In this document: positions 1 through 9,100 of the stretch, one piece after another | How the letters are laid out: every line of letters starts with the position of its first letter | Numbering within the stretch: position 1 is the stretch's first letter | Position numbers and translations under genes: made by a program | Source of the DNA: Pseudoalteromonas denitrificans DSM 6059 | Lineage (GTDB): Bacteria > Pseudomonadota > Gammaproteobacteria > Enterobacterales > Alteromonadaceae | Assembly (NCBI RefSeq): GCF_900112265.1 | Contig: NZ_FOLO01000001.1 | Location: 8,027-72,026 of the forward strand | Direction: 5' to 3' | Length of the DNA stretch: 64,000 nt | The notes under the pieces: model-generated | The model's database searches: none | Seen by the model: only the letters and a program-made list of their open reading frames with translations | Told to the model about the DNA's origin: nothing

Positions 1-87
1 GCTAAGTGGTGAGACATGATGTCCGCAATAAAAGGTTAAAGTTAAAAGTAAGACTCAACACTGTTTGCTATAAAAAGGCAGAGCTAA

Positions 88-801
88 GTGAATAAAGGCA
101 TAAGGCAAGCGACACAAAAATCTTTAAAGTGGAAGCTATTCAACTTTGTAATGGTTTTGATTGTTATTTTTGTGCTTTATGGTTATTTAGGCCGCCATGC
201 TATTAATGTAATGGACTCGGTTGAACAGGCATCTGATAAGCAGTCTGTTATTGAATTTATACAAAGTTTAAGTGCAATTCATAGCAAATGGTTACTAACA
301 AAAGAGTCTGTTATTTCCTTGCCTTTAGTTGATGTACTCGAGGTTCAAATTTCGGTTACAGGCTCAGTGACTGATGCTGTCACAAAAAAGAGCAACACAG
401 AAAGCAATCATAAAAATGTGCTGAATTTTAAGGTGAATGAATTTGGTTGGCCAATCAATATAGTGACTCATCGTAATATTAATAAAGCCTATGAAATTAA
501 TAAGCCAAAATCTGGGTCTTTAACAGAGCAAAAAAAACGCAATGAAAAGAATTTTAGTACTCATAAAAGTACAAGTGACATAAGAATTTACAAAAGTAAA
601 AAAATTAACAATCGTAAAATAGTTGACTGCATGGCTTTGTGGCACAACATGCAATCACAAAAGAATTTAAAGACAGTAAGTGCTAACACTGTGTTTGATA
701 ACAAAAATAAAATAGTGGCTTGCGCCTATTTTAACTCTGAAAAAAAAATGTTTGTGTATAATTTATATAATGGCAAGGTTGACACTGTTATTTTATATTA
801 A
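88..801 (+). CDS. mshF: MSHA biogenesis protein MshF (probable)
   Basis: This 237-residue protein has one N-terminal membrane segment (about residues 16-34), a short cytoplasmic lead and a hydrophilic, Lys/Asn-rich periplasmic part. The call rests mainly on position: in MSHA clusters of Vibrio and Shewanella, mshF lies between the platform gene mshG and mshB, and an mshB-type prepilin follows here. MshF is a poorly characterised inner-membrane accessory protein of pilus assembly. The start is a GTG at 88; an AAGG-like stretch lies about 10 bases upstream, so the ribosome binding site is weak. The middle (about residues 135-180) is unusually rich in Lys, Asn and Ser and looks disordered. The 87 bases upstream may include the last codons of mshG, but this cannot be decided from the fragment. 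Confidence 0.6.
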   Translation: MNKGIRQATQKSLKWKLFNFVMVLIVIFVLYGYLGRHAINVMDSVEQASDKQSVIEFIQSLSAIHSKWLLTKESVISLPLVDVLEVQISVTGSVTDAVTKKSNTESNHKNVLNFKVNEFGWPINIVTHRNINKAYEINKPKSGSLTEQKKRNEKNFSTHKSTSDIRIYKSKKINNRKIVDCMALWHNMQSQKNLKTVSANTVFDNKNKIVACAYFNSEKKMFVYNLYNGKVDTVILY

Positions 802-847
802 TCTGATGTAAATTATGCATCTAGGATTTGATATTAGTAGTCTATAC

Positions 848-862
848 TTTACATAATGTAAA
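848..862. promoter_or_regulatory. Short palindrome upstream of mshB
   Basis: TTTACAT-A-ATGTAAA is a perfect 7-base inverted repeat around one central base, 136 bases before mshB. It has the size and symmetry of a dimeric-regulator operator. No regulator can be named; in AT-rich DNA such a palindrome can occur by chance. Confidence 0.25.
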
Positions 863-997
863 ATTTCACAATCGTTTATTTAATGAACTTTAATTAGCCT
901 TTATGCAGCAAAACATTCTGTTTATAAAATAGTTAACTAATGTTTGAAATAAAAACATAAATTAATAAATAATTCTAAAAAATAAGAGCTGAATTAA

Positions 998-1588
998 ATG
1001 CAAATAATAAAAAAACACAGTGGATTCACATTAATTGAATTGATTATTGTGGTCATCATTTTAGGCTTGCTAGCAGCAACGGCCTTGCCACGTTTTTTAG
1101 ATGTTACAGATCAGGCTGAAGAAGCCTCAATCGAAGGTGTTGCTGGTGGTTTTGCCGCAGCAGTCGGTTTAGTGAGGGCACAGTGGGAATTAGAAGGTCG
1201 CCCTAATGGCGAGTCGGGTAATACCAATAAAACTTTGGTCACATACGATACTTTGCAAATTGGCGTAGACGGTACCATTGGTTACCCAACAGCCAGAAAC
1301 AATCAAAGTGATACACGTGCAACGCAAATGACCAAAGATAAGTGCCAGCAAGTATTTAATGATGTACTGCAAAGTGCACCCAATAATTCAATTGGTAGTT
1401 TGACCGCAGATGTACAAGACAATAAATATTTAATTAGATTAAATGAAAACGCGGGTAACGATCAGTGTATATTTTATTTAACAAATTCGTTAGATGTAAA
1501 TAATATACCCAGTGATGGTGCAATAGCGGCTAATAGCCAAGGGTTTTCGTATTTTCCACAAAACGGACAGGTTTTAGTTTTTAATTAG
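998..1588 (+). CDS. mshB: MSHA minor pilin MshB
   Basis: Class III (type IV) prepilin of 196 residues. A short basic leader ends in Gly9, and the mature protein starts with Phe followed by the conserved TLIEL core with Glu at mature position 5, then a hydrophobic helix to about residue 30. The segment PRFLDVTDQAEEASIEGVAGG is typical of MshA/MshB-family pilins. Two Cys near residues 115 and 148 could form the usual C-terminal disulfide loop. MshB is a minor pilin of the mannose-sensitive haemagglutinin pilus, processed by a prepilin peptidase not encoded here. It precedes mshA as in Vibrio, but a 1.26-kb gap with a repeat array lies between them, so mshA probably has its own promoter. Confidence 0.85.
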   Translation: MQIIKKHSGFTLIELIIVVIILGLLAATALPRFLDVTDQAEEASIEGVAGGFAAAVGLVRAQWELEGRPNGESGNTNKTLVTYDTLQIGVDGTIGYPTARNNQSDTRATQMTKDKCQQVFNDVLQSAPNNSIGSLTADVQDNKYLIRLNENAGNDQCIFYLTNSLDVNNIPSDGAIAANSQGFSYFPQNGQVLVFN

Positions 1589-1755
1589 TACTTAACAGGG
1601 CTTAATTGCTCACTGAATAAAGAATTGAATAAATAATCTAATAAAAAGCCTAACTAGTGATTTAGTAGTAGAAATTATTGTTTGAATACTGTACCTTAGA
1701 CAATAACTGAACAAAATTAAAGCTGTACTGAATAGCTCATATATAGATTAATGCT

Positions 1756-2270
1756 GTTGCACTTTGCTTACATATTTGTGGATTGGGCTTCACCCTAACA
1801 AAATTGGGCTTTGCTTACATACGTGTAGGTTGGGCTTTAGCCTAACAAAATTGGGCTTTGCTTACATACGTGTAGGTTGGACTTTAGCCTAACAAAATTA
1901 GGATTTGATTACATATTTGTAGGTTGGGCTTTAGCCTAACAAAATTGGGATTTGCTTACATACGTGTAGGTTGGGCTTTAGCCTAACAAAATTGGGCTTT
2001 GCTTACATACGTGTAGGTTGGACTTTAGCCTAACAAAATTAGGATTTGATTACATATTTGTAGGTTGGGCTTTAGCCTAACAAAATTGGACTTTGTTTAC
2101 ATACGTGTAGGTTGGGCTTTAGCCTAACAAAATTAGGATTTGCTTACATATTTGTAGGTTGGGCTTTAGCCTAACAAAATTAGGATTTGCTTACATATTT
2201 GTAGGTTGGGCTTTAGCCTAACAAAATTGGGATTTGCTTACATATTTGTAGGTTGCTTTGCTTACATGGA
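1756..2270. repeat. 47-bp REP-like tandem repeat array
   Basis: Nine units with an exact 47-base period start at 1803, 1850, 1897, 1944, 1991, 2038, 2085, 2132 and 2179. A degenerate unit precedes them (about 1756-1802) and a partial one follows from 2226. Each unit carries GTTGGGCT-TT-AGCCTAAC, an imperfect palindrome that can fold into a hairpin with one G-U pair, joined by a linker with the theme TTTGCTTACATA. Units vary at few positions (GGGCTTT, GGATTTG, ACGTG/TTTG). The palindrome resembles REP-type intergenic repeats of gammaproteobacteria. There are no unique spacers, so it is not a CRISPR. In RNA it would form a series of hairpins between mshB and mshA. Confidence 0.93.
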
Positions 2271-2332
2271 TAGTAAGTAGTAGAGCAATGCAGGAGCATA
2301 TTGCCGATAAGCCTAACAAAGGGCTGAACAGT

Positions 2333-2369
2333 TTATCTCATATGTAACACAGAGGTATATATGAGATAA
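2333..2369. repeat. 11-bp inverted repeat, 15-nt loop
   Basis: TTATCTCATAT at 2333-2343 is exactly reverse-complementary to ATATGAGATAA at 2359-2369. No T-run follows, so a simple intrinsic terminator is unlikely. Function unknown. Confidence 0.6.
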
Positions 2370-2516
2370 GCCTAATGAATATATCAGAGCAATAAAACTG
2401 GCACAAAATTTGATTGATTGCTAAATGTGATATATCAAATGGGCAAATAAAGAATAAAAGAACACAGGAAATAGGTTGTTAGACATAGTTTTGACGTAAT
2501 TTGTATGATTTGGGCA

Positions 2517-2550
2517 TAGGTTAAACATGGTTTAGGCCTGGTTTAACCTA
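2517..2550. repeat. 10-bp inverted repeat with AGGCCT centre
   Basis: TAGGTTAAAC (2517-2526) pairs exactly with GTTTAACCTA (2541-2550). The 14-base spacer contains the palindrome AGGCCT. A short T-run (about 2552-2556) follows, so it could act as a weak terminator of mshB transcription or as an operator upstream of mshA. Confidence 0.55.
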
Positions 2551-2847
2551 GTTTTTACATATAACTGTCAATATTATGGATTCGGTTTTGGCTTTACTTA
2601 TACGGATGTAAGTAGTGAAACAAATAGACTCATTTATCTTAGATAAAAGATAAATAAAATGGCTGAAGGCTGAGTGAAAAGTTGTTTTACCCAAACGTAA
2701 ACATCAAATTAAATATAAAACATTTTTAAATATTTCTTATTTTTTATGTGAAAAAGTTAATTCAATCGTTTTAACTAAAAAGCATAAAATATAAGAGTTA
2801 AATTAAGTAAAGTGAACGAGGCAGTTATGCAAAACAGGAAACAAAAT

Positions 2848-3384
2848 ATGACAATCAATACTAACAAACAAAAAGGTTTTACTTTGATCGAATTGATCAT
2901 AGTGATCGTAATTCTAGGCATTTTAGCCGTCACAGCTGCGCCTAAGTTTTTAGATTTACAAGGTGATGCACAGGGAGCAACAATTGAAGGTGTTGCCGGT
3001 GCAATGAATGGTGTAACAAGTATAATTTATGGTAAAGCAATTATATCTGGTGTTCATAAAACTGCTGGTGCTGCAGGTGTTGGAGTTGATACTAATGGTG
3101 ATGGTACTAAAAATGTATTGACTGCTTTTGGTTACCCGACAGCTGCAGCCGGAATATTAGCATCTTTAGAGATTGATGTATCTGCTACAGGTGACTTTAC
3201 AGCTGCAGTTATTGATTCACAATATGTTGTTTCTGCAAAAGGAAGTGTAGCGCCTGCAGTAGGTAAGATTGTCGCTGGTAACGGTACAACTGGGGATGAT
3301 GACGATGGTTGTTATGTTGCTTATAAAGAAGCTGCTAATGCAACAACACCACCTGTAGTGACAATAAATACAGATGAATGTTAA
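2848..3384 (+). CDS. mshA: MSHA major pilin MshA
   Basis: Type IV prepilin; position after mshB and before mshC marks it as the major subunit. The leader ends in a Gly before FTLIELIIVIVILGILA, the processing site and assembly helix. The Ala/Gly/Val-rich mature part of about 168 residues ends with a Cys pair near the C-terminus, the usual disulfide loop. I chose ATG 2848 because AGGAA lies at 2836-2840 with good spacing and it gives a 10-residue leader. The frame also stays open to a GTG at 2812 and an ATG at 2827, which would give longer leaders. mshC follows 10 bases after the stop, so mshA-mshC and later genes are probably one transcript, with mshA the first gene. Confidence 0.88.
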   Translation: MTINTNKQKGFTLIELIIVIVILGILAVTAAPKFLDLQGDAQGATIEGVAGAMNGVTSIIYGKAIISGVHKTAGAAGVGVDTNGDGTKNVLTAFGYPTAAAGILASLEIDVSATGDFTAAVIDSQYVVSAKGSVAPAVGKIVAGNGTTGDDDDGCYVAYKEAANATTPPVVTINTDEC

Positions 3385-3394
3385 TAAAAAGTAA

Positions 3395-3949
3395 ATGAAA
3401 GCTCTAAAGTATAAACTGAAATTTAATTTAGGTTTTACTTTAGTTGAGCTTATCATTGTTTTAATTATTTTGGGGGTCCTGTCTGTGACAGTGATCCCCA
3501 AATTTTTTGGTCCTTCTCTATTTGATTCTTATACCATACGTGACCAAGCCATGTCCGCCCTTCGTACTATGCAACTAAGAGCAATGCAAATGACGGCAGA
3601 TAATAGTTGTCATTACATTAATATTTCGGCTACTAAATTAGATTTAGCACCGCCAACACCCACTGCTATTCCTATGCCTATAACACATGTTTGCAGTACA
3701 GCACCTGATACAGTTAATAACCCAGATTATTTAGTTGTTCAAATTGATTCAAGCACAACAGACTTACGTTTTGAGTCCAAAGATGGTCAAGCAATAGCTA
3801 CATCTTTTACTTATATTAAATTTGACGACTTAGGTCGGGCAAGTAATCTAAATTGCACTAATACTTGTAAAATCAGTATTAAAGAAGCTAGCTTAGTTGC
3901 CGAAACAGCTATTTGCATTTCAGGCCAAGGTGCCATTTATGGCTGCTGA
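3395..3949 (+). CDS. mshC: MSHA minor pilin MshC
   Basis: Prepilin-like protein of 184 residues with the cleavage site G-FTLVELIIVLIILGVLSV after a 13-residue basic leader. The mature part has several Cys, with a CTNTC pair and a C-terminal CISGQGAIYGC pair. MshC-type minor pilins help start or cap pilus assembly. The gene starts 10 bases after mshA and its 3' end overlaps the most plausible mshD start, which suggests translational coupling. Confidence 0.85.
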   Translation: MKALKYKLKFNLGFTLVELIIVLIILGVLSVTVIPKFFGPSLFDSYTIRDQAMSALRTMQLRAMQMTADNSCHYINISATKLDLAPPTPTAIPMPITHVCSTAPDTVNNPDYLVVQIDSSTTDLRFESKDGQAIATSFTYIKFDDLGRASNLNCTNTCKISIKEASLVAETAICISGQGAIYGC

Positions 3950-4658
3950 TTTTAAAAAAAATAATACTCTGCCCCTTATTGAAGCTAATTTATCTACGAA
4001 AGAGGCGATAGCTAAAAAGTATTTTATTAATGATACACCTACTTTTTTAGATGGTATTTTAATGCCAAATCAAGTCTTTAGCTATAAAACGCAGCCAAAT
4101 AAAAACCAAAATGCGATGCAAAACGGCTTTACCTTAATAGAACTTATTTTAGGCATGGTTGTTTTGGCTATCGTTATGACGATAATTACAGGTTTATTGG
4201 CACCTCAAGCGCGCCAAAGTGCTGATCCAGTTGTGCAAATACGGGCAACTGAATTGGGACAAGCTATGATGAATGAAATTTTAGCTAAATCTTTTGACGA
4301 AAACTCAGATCGTAGCCCGCCATGGAATCGCTGTGGTGAAAATGCCATAACCTGTACCACACTAATAACACCTACGCCTTCAAATCAGACGCCAAATGAT
4401 GAAGGTGCAAGCCGTGAAAATTATAATGATGTGGATGATTATCATGGATTAAAATTGGCTGGCACTGCGATAGAAAATAGCTTAGGCGATGCCGTGCCTT
4501 ATTATGCAGGTTTTCAATTGGATATTGCTGTGCAATATGACGACGATTTTAATGGTGCAGGCACAAGCAGTAAAAAAATAGCCAAATTAGTAACTGTTAC
4601 TGTGACTGCCAGTAATGGCGAAGTATATGGTTTTTCCGCCTATAAAGGGAATTATTGA
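3939..4658 (+). CDS. mshD: MSHA minor pilin MshD
   Basis: Prepilin-like protein with the motif NGFTLIELILGMVVLAIV and a downstream Cys-rich, Asp-rich pseudopilin body, matching MshD of other MSHA clusters. The start is uncertain. ATG 3939 has the best ribosome binding site (AAGGTG, 6 bases away) and overlaps mshC by 11 bases, but gives about 60 residues before the cleavage site. In-frame ATGs at 4062 and 4116 give leaders of about 22 and 4 residues but have weak or no binding sites. The stop overlaps the mshO start (TGATG), so the two are coupled. Confidence 0.8.
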   Translation: MAADFKKNNTLPLIEANLSTKEAIAKKYFINDTPTFLDGILMPNQVFSYKTQPNKNQNAMQNGFTLIELILGMVVLAIVMTIITGLLAPQARQSADPVVQIRATELGQAMMNEILAKSFDENSDRSPPWNRCGENAITCTTLITPTPSNQTPNDEGASRENYNDVDDYHGLKLAGTAIENSLGDAVPYYAGFQLDIAVQYDDDFNGAGTSSKKIAKLVTVTVTASNGEVYGFSAYKGNY

Positions 4659-5545
4659 TGCTGAAACATAACCCTTTTCTTTTTGCTAAATTAAGCCTTA
4701 GAAAAAACAGCTCATTAAAGGTTAGGCCATCAGGTTTTACATTGGTAGAGCTGATATTAGTGATCATTATTTTAGGTGTAGTGGGTATCGCAACGACGCA
4801 ATATTTGTCGTTAGGGGCACAAATTTATGCAGATGCAACAGAGCGTGACGAAGCAGTCGCGCAATCACGTTTTATGTTAGCCAGATTAACCCGAGAATTA
4901 CGCCATGCCACACCTAACTCGGTTCGTTTGAGTTGCTCTGCTGGTTGTACATCAAATGGAGAACAATGTTTAGAGTTTACACCCTTTAAAGCAAGTACTA
5001 TTTATACTGGCAATATTACTCAAAACTCTTTTGTAGTGGTGAATCCTGCTGATGCAGTAAGTTTAAATGATTTATTAAGTATTTATGCACTGACAGCCGA
5101 TGATGTTTATAACCTAAGTAAAACAGGAAAAAAAGTATCCCAATTAACTGCTAAGACAGCAGTAACAGCAGGTAACCCAACATCTAGCTGGACGGTTGAT
5201 AATGCGTTTACAGTTGAGTCACCTACTAAACGAGTTTTTGTATTATCGCAGCCTGTTAGTTTTTGCATTGAGGGATCTAAGCTTTATCGTTATGACAATT
5301 ATGGTTTTGCAGCTGGACCTACCTATAGCCAGTCGACTCCTAGTGGAAATAATAAAATTAATGGCAAGCAAGGTATTTTATTAGGTCAATTTATTCAAAA
5401 TAATATTGCAACAACGCCATTTTTTAACTACGGCAGCGCCAGTTTAACACGTAACTCTGTGGTAAATATTCGCAGTGAAATGGGTTTTAATAATACCGAA
5501 ACAGTGTCGTTTAATCATGAAATTCATTTACCGAATGTGCCTTAG
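4658..5545 (+). CDS. mshO: MSHA pseudopilin-like protein MshO
   Basis: Prepilin-like protein of about 295 residues with the processing motif SGFTLVELILVIIILGVVG after a 26-residue basic leader. The body begins with the helix pattern QSRFMLARLTRELRHA, typical of GspJ/PilW-like minor pseudopilins and MshO, and contains Cys pairs in the middle. ATG 4658 shares its A with the mshD stop and follows AAGGGA at a suitable distance; this is preferred over the TTG one codon earlier. MshO is thought to act in the initiation complex of the MSHA pilus. Confidence 0.85.
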   Translation: MLKHNPFLFAKLSLRKNSSLKVRPSGFTLVELILVIIILGVVGIATTQYLSLGAQIYADATERDEAVAQSRFMLARLTRELRHATPNSVRLSCSAGCTSNGEQCLEFTPFKASTIYTGNITQNSFVVVNPADAVSLNDLLSIYALTADDVYNLSKTGKKVSQLTAKTAVTAGNPTSSWTVDNAFTVESPTKRVFVLSQPVSFCIEGSKLYRYDNYGFAAGPTYSQSTPSGNNKINGKQGILLGQFIQNNIATTPFFNYGSASLTRNSVVNIRSEMGFNNTETVSFNHEIHLPNVP

Positions 5546-5638
5546 AATAGCTAAAATGCAAGGTCATTTTAGAGGTCATTTTAGAGATAGAGTGGAATGT
5601 AATATGAACAGCTGTGTGAAAACGGGTATGAGAGGTTT

Positions 5639-6145
5639 ATGAAAAGCATAAAAAAACAAGCAGGTAGCATGTTAATGAGCGCGTTGTTTATTGCAATACT
5701 CATGCTAGGGCTTGGTTTAGCTTTGGTCAATATATTATCTAGCTCTGCTCATAATAATGCGGTTGAATATTATGGTGCCCGTGCTTTTTTAGCCGCGCAA
5801 AGCGGTATTGAGCAAAGTTTAACTCAGTTATTTGTATTAGGTGCTGCTAATACTAGCCAAGCTTCTACAGCAGCTTGTAATAGCTTTCCTAAAACCACTC
5901 CTTTTACAAGTCAGTACTTATCAGGTTGTACGGCAGTTTTAAGTTGTATTGTTACAACATCAGATTTAGGATCTCCGGCAACGACTACTGTGCCTGATTT
6001 ATCATCGCCCTCGGGTGAAGTGACGGTTTATCGATTAACGAGTACCGCAACGTGCTCAATTAATAATTGTACATCTGGTTCATGTTTAAAAGATACTTGG
6101 CAAACTCAAAGGAGTATAAGTGTTGAAGCTAAAACACTTAATTAA
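5639..6145 (+). CDS. mshP: MSHA biogenesis protein MshP
   Basis: A 168-residue protein with a basic start, a single hydrophobic segment (about residues 11-32) and the pattern YYGARAFLAAQSGIEQSL that is typical of PilX/MshP-like minor pilins. It lacks the standard FTLIEL motif; the sequence at that place is GSMLMSALFIAIL, with no Glu5, as is usual for MshP. GAGAGG precedes ATG 5639. The C-terminal part contains six Cys. The last 26 bases overlap mshQ in another frame, so mshP and mshQ are probably coupled. Confidence 0.82.
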   Translation: MKSIKKQAGSMLMSALFIAILMLGLGLALVNILSSSAHNNAVEYYGARAFLAAQSGIEQSLTQLFVLGAANTSQASTAACNSFPKTTPFTSQYLSGCTAVLSCIVTTSDLGSPATTTVPDLSSPSGEVTVYRLTSTATCSINNCTSGSCLKDTWQTQRSISVEAKTLN

Positions 6146-9100
6146 TTTATTTATAGTATTATTTGGTTTTGCCAGTTTTTATGTCGCAGCCTTACCACAA
6201 TGTAATGCTGTATTTCCTGGTGCTGCTGCGACTTTCAATAACGCTAAAGTTATTTTAAATAACAAGGTAAAATTGAATGATAACAATAATGGTTGGGTTT
6301 ATACAAAAACAGTAGATATTAAATACTACGATAAGTGGGGAAAAAGACCTAAATGCAATAATCAATACTGCTATGCTAATGGCACTGAAGCATCACAAGT
6401 ACCTGCTATAACAAGTAATGATACAGTAACAACATTACCTAACACGTTAAATGGTGATTATTATATAAATACCTCTTATCAAATGATAGGCGATTATACC
6501 GTATCTGGACCTACTCGTATTTTTATTTTATCAAGTTCTCATACTGGTTATTTAAGTATTTTAAGTAAAGTAAATAATGGTGGGGATCCTGAAAATTTAA
6601 GTATATATATTGATGGCACCTTATCTCTAGGTTCAGCCGCTAAAGTGTCGGCTTATATTTATACTACAAAGTCAATTACGGTAGGTTCTTCAAGTCAAAT
6701 TACAGGGGCTATCACAGCGGGTAATGACATTGATTTAGGACAAGATACTCAAATAAATTATCAAACTCCTCCCGAGAGATTGCCTGGGATTTGTGGTCCT
6801 GTTCCAGTAAAACTTGTCTCCGAATATCGTTTTGATGCACTAAGTTGGGTGAATGGCAGTGCAAACCAAGTTATAGACTCTGTTAGTGGTTTTAATGGCA
6901 CAGCTTATGGTACGCAACCTGTTGAAGGTAAAGTATGTAATGCAGTTGATTTATCCGCATCGGGTATTTATGATTATTTAAACTTGGATAAACAAGTTTT
7001 TGATGGTAAAACTGACTTTTCAATTTCGTTTTGGCTTAACTCAGAAAGAACAAGCGGACAAAGTATTTTTTCAGGTGCAAAGTCTAGCGCATATTTTGAA
7101 TTGGTTATGTGGTTTAACAGCCATACTAGTTTTCAACCTTATTTAAAAAACGATGAAAATGGTAGTATTTCAATATCAAGTATTGCAGACAATAACTGGC
7201 ATCATGTGGTTTGGACGCGCTCAGGTAGTCAAAATTGTTTATATCGGGACAAAGCTCTGCAAGGGTGTACTAGTCTTTCTTCAGAAGCTATTGATATACA
7301 GCGATTTATTTTAGGGCAAGAGCAATCTAATACCGGTTTTGACTCTCGATATGCTTTTGAAGGTTTAGTTGATGAACTGCTTGTTTATGAAGGTGCACTA
7401 TCGAGCAGTGAAATTGATACTATTTATAACAATCAAAATGCAGGTTTAGGCCATGATGGCAGTAGTCGTTTATGTACGATACCTAGTCCTGTTTTAGATA
7501 TGCGATTTGATGAAACTGACTATATTGGTACCAATGCGGTTAAAGATAGTTCAGGTAATAATTACCACGGCACTTCAACCAAAGTATTGCCTACAGCAGG
7601 TTTAGTGTGTAATGCTGCTGATTTTAGTGAAAATTCAGCTTCTGACTATTTACAAATTAATGCAGGTGCCATGAATGGCTTGAGTGATTTCACTGTGATG
7701 GTTTGGGGTAAAACAAGCTCAAACTCTAATTCAACAATTATTTCAGCAGCAAAAAATGGCTCAAACCCCTCCTTAGATGCCAACGAAGCCACTTTCTTTT
7801 TTGAAAATAATAATCGATTTTGGCCAACAATTACCGCTGCGCCCTTTGATACCAGTACCAAGCTCAGTTCAACGTCTAATATGAATGATGATAATTGGCA
7901 TCAATTAGTCTGGACCAGAAAGGCAAATACAGCGCAAAGTTGTTTTTTCTTAGATGGGGTAAGTCAAGGCTGTATTACACATAATGATGATGACGGCAAT
8001 GATAACGCAGCCTTACAAGTAGCAGGTTTAATTTTAGGTCAAGATCAAGATAGTTTTTTAGGTAGCTTTGATGATAGCCAAGATTGGGAAGGTTTATTAG
8101 ATGAGCTATTAATTTTTAATACTGTGTTAGATACACAGCAAATTAATGCAATTAAAACGAATATAGAAGCAAAAAAAACGTGGGATGGCTCGGCGCGCGC
8201 ATGTTTAGATTTAACCCCTGTTGCCGAATACCGATTTGATGAAACCAATTGGGATGGTTCTGCGGGCGATGCTAAAGACTCATCTGCTAATAACTTACAT
8301 TTAACCTCGTATAATGCCAATACTTCAAATGCAAACCCTATTGTAAGCGGTAGCCCAGGGTATTGTCGATATGGTGAATTTAATGGTAGTAGCTCTTATT
8401 TACAACTTGATACTAGTAATAGTCTTATTAGTTTAGCCGATGAAGTATCGGTCACTGCGTGGATCAACCCTGATGTATTACCCACTGGAACTGCGATTAA
8501 AACCATCGTCTCTAAAGATGAAAACTATGAGTTTCATTTAAATAGCAGCGGTAATATTTTTTGGTGGTGGGGCGGTGGTGCAAAAGCACTTACCTCGACA
8601 AATGCCAATATTACGGCTGGAAACTGGTATCACATTGCCATTACGTATAAAGATGGCCTTCAAAAAATTTATGTGAATGGCATTGAGCGAGCAAGTGCTA
8701 CAGAGCCTGGAAAGCTCACATTAAATAATGATTTATTTCAGGTCGGCCAAGATCAAAATTCATCTGGACGCTTTTTTGATGGGGGTATAGATGAAGTTAA
8801 AATATTTAAACGGTATTTGTCGGCAGCAGAAGTGATAAAAGTAAAAGACGAAACCCGAACTTGTGCACAAACAGTTGATCATTATCGTTTAGTATTGGCT
8901 GACAATACAGGCCTGACCTGTGAGGCCGAAACCATGACAATCAAAGCCTGTGAAGACGCCAGTTGTAATTCAATCTATACAGGCAGTGTGAATGTGAATT
9001 TATCACCAGACACAGGCTGGTTAGATAATTCAGATACACCCGTCACAGATGGAATTTATAATTTAACCACAGGTGAACTGCCTATAAAATATAGTCAAAC

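Larger units (their letters stand above)
1589..2847. other. Long mshB-mshA intergenic region
   Basis: These 1.26 kb contain no credible coding sequence on either strand. The region holds the 47-bp repeat array (about 1756-2270), two long inverted repeats (2333-2369 and 2517-2550), and an AT-rich stretch from about 2690 to 2840 that probably carries the mshA promoter. Such separation fits mshA, the major pilin gene, being transcribed at a different level from the genes before it. Confidence 0.8.

Noticed and set aside
1..87. 3' end of mshG
   Set aside because: A few in-frame codons before a stop at about 17-19 could be the end of a gene, but the fragment is too short to identify.
1756..2270. 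Repeat array as a CRISPR
   Set aside because: The unit is repeated as a whole with near-identical sequence and no unique spacers; no cas genes are present.
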